Below are positions 7,800 to 8,408 of a stretch of 8,408 nt of DNA, piece by piece (within the stretch, counting starts at the first letter, position 1; every line of letters begins with the position of its first letter). The stretch covers positions 1 to 8,408 of the forward strand of contig JAZBPJ010000012.1 in assembly GCA_036351575.1 (NCBI GenBank). Direction: 5' to 3'. The notes below the pieces were generated by a model that ran no database searches, was not told the DNA's origin, and saw nothing but the letters and a program-made list of their open reading frames with translations. The stretch is from JABDPF01 sp036351575. GTDB lineage: Bacteria; Pseudomonadota; Gammaproteobacteria; Xanthomonadales; SZUA-36. The position numbers were made by a program, and so were the translations under genes.

Positions 7800-8408
7800 A
7801 TGTTTGAACTTGTTGAAAACTACACACCCAGCGCGACGATCAAGGTGATCGGTGTCGGCGGGGGCGGCGGCAATGCCATCGCCCAGATGATTGACGCCAA
7901 TATCGAAGGCGTCGAATTCGTCGCTGCAAACACCGATGCCCAGGCCCTGCGCCAGTTCAAGGGCAAGACGATACTGCAGATCGGTTCCAGCGTGACCAAG
8001 GGCCTCGGCGCGGGCGCGAACCCCGAGGTCGGCCGCCAGGCCGCGCTCGAAGACCGCGACCACATCGTGGAGATGCTGGCCGGCGCCGACATGGTGTTCA
8101 TCACCGCCGGCATGGGCGGCGGCACCGGCACCGGCGCTGCGCCCGTCATCGCGCAGGCGGCGAAAGAGCAGGGCATCCTGACCGTGGCGGTGGTGACCAA
8201 GCCGTTCCTGTTCGAGAACCGCCGCCGCATGCAGATCGCCGAAAAAGGCATCGAGGAACTGGCCGCGCAGGTCGATTCCCTGATCACGATTCCCAACTCC
8301 AAGCTGGGCGACGTGCTGGGCGGTGAGACCCTGCTGCTCAACGCCTTCAAGGCGGCCAATGACGTGCTGCAGGGCGCGGTGCAGGGCATCGCCGAGCTGA
8401 TCACGCGG
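7800..8408 (+). CDS. ftsZ: Cell division protein FtsZ (3' partial)
   Basis: FtsZ is the tubulin-like GTPase that polymerises into the cytokinetic ring at midcell. ATG 7800 opens a frame that runs off the window after 203 complete codons, so about half the protein is visible. The T1 loop is GVGGGGGN at 18-25, NTDAQAL is at 44-50, and the tubulin signature GGGTGTG is at 106-112. TKPFLFE, with Glu 139 and the conserved Arg 143, contacts nucleotide. IPN is at 164-166, and AAND carries the guanine-contacting Asp at 188. GAVQGIAELITR closes the visible part, where the T7 region would begin. A small difference is FEN at 138-140, where many relatives have FEG. The start is fixed by a strong ribosome binding site and by MFELVEN, a usual gammaproteobacterial beginning. 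The C-terminal tail that binds FtsA and ZipA lies outside the window. Confidence 0.97.
   Translation, partial: MFELVENYTPSATIKVIGVGGGGGNAIAQMIDANIEGVEFVAANTDAQALRQFKGKTILQIGSSVTKGLGAGANPEVGRQAALEDRDHIVEMLAGADMVFITAGMGGGTGTGAAPVIAQAAKEQGILTVAVVTKPFLFENRRRMQIAEKGIEELAAQVDSLITIPNSKLGDVLGGETLLLNAFKAANDVLQGAVQGIAELITR

Overview
The window is one unbroken run of the division and cell wall (dcw) cluster, with every gene on the + strand. The order is murF (5' end cut off by the window), mraY, ftsW, murG, a 40-codon mini-ORF, ddl, ftsQ, ftsA, and ftsZ (3' end cut off). The DNA is GC-rich. MraY, Ddl, FtsQ, FtsA and FtsZ align closely from memory with gammaproteobacterial proteins: MraY has the same 360-residue length as I recall for E. 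coli and a near-identical C-terminus. I infer a gammaproteobacterium. The missing murD between mraY and ftsW would fit a Xanthomonas-like or related deep-branching lineage, but the sequence does not fix the taxon.

Layout: bases 1-4700 encode late cytoplasmic and lipid-linked precursor synthesis. MurF adds D-Ala-D-Ala, MraY makes lipid I, MurG makes lipid II, and FtsW polymerises glycan at the septum. Bases 4697-4819 hold a small ORF of unusual composition. Bases 4816-5757 encode Ddl, which makes the D-Ala-D-Ala that MurF uses. Bases 5754-8408 encode divisome proteins: FtsQ (periplasmic scaffold), FtsA (membrane tether) and FtsZ (ring polymer). Genes overlap by 1-4 bases or sit 10-13 bases apart, which indicates one co-transcribed, translationally coupled operon. 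The only longer gap is 53 bases before ftsZ. It carries a perfect small hairpin right after the ftsA stop and a strong ribosome binding site for ftsZ. No stretch over 300 bases lacks a gene.

The most unusual part is what is missing and what replaces it. E. coli has murD between mraY and ftsW, and murC between murG and ddl (many relatives also have murB there). All three are absent. The murD position is a clean 13-base junction. The murC/murB position holds a 40-codon ORF with a well-placed ribosome binding site and a start overlapping the murG stop in the way expected for murC. A short RIRR-x-I-F stretch resembles the start of MurC. After it come two near-identical 21-base tandem repeats and a third degenerate unit, and then the overlapping ddl start. 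I read this as a possible murC-murB deletion scar with repeat expansion or insertion. It could also be an assembly collapse or an unrelated small peptide gene. The remaining genes look like intact, ordinary members of their families.
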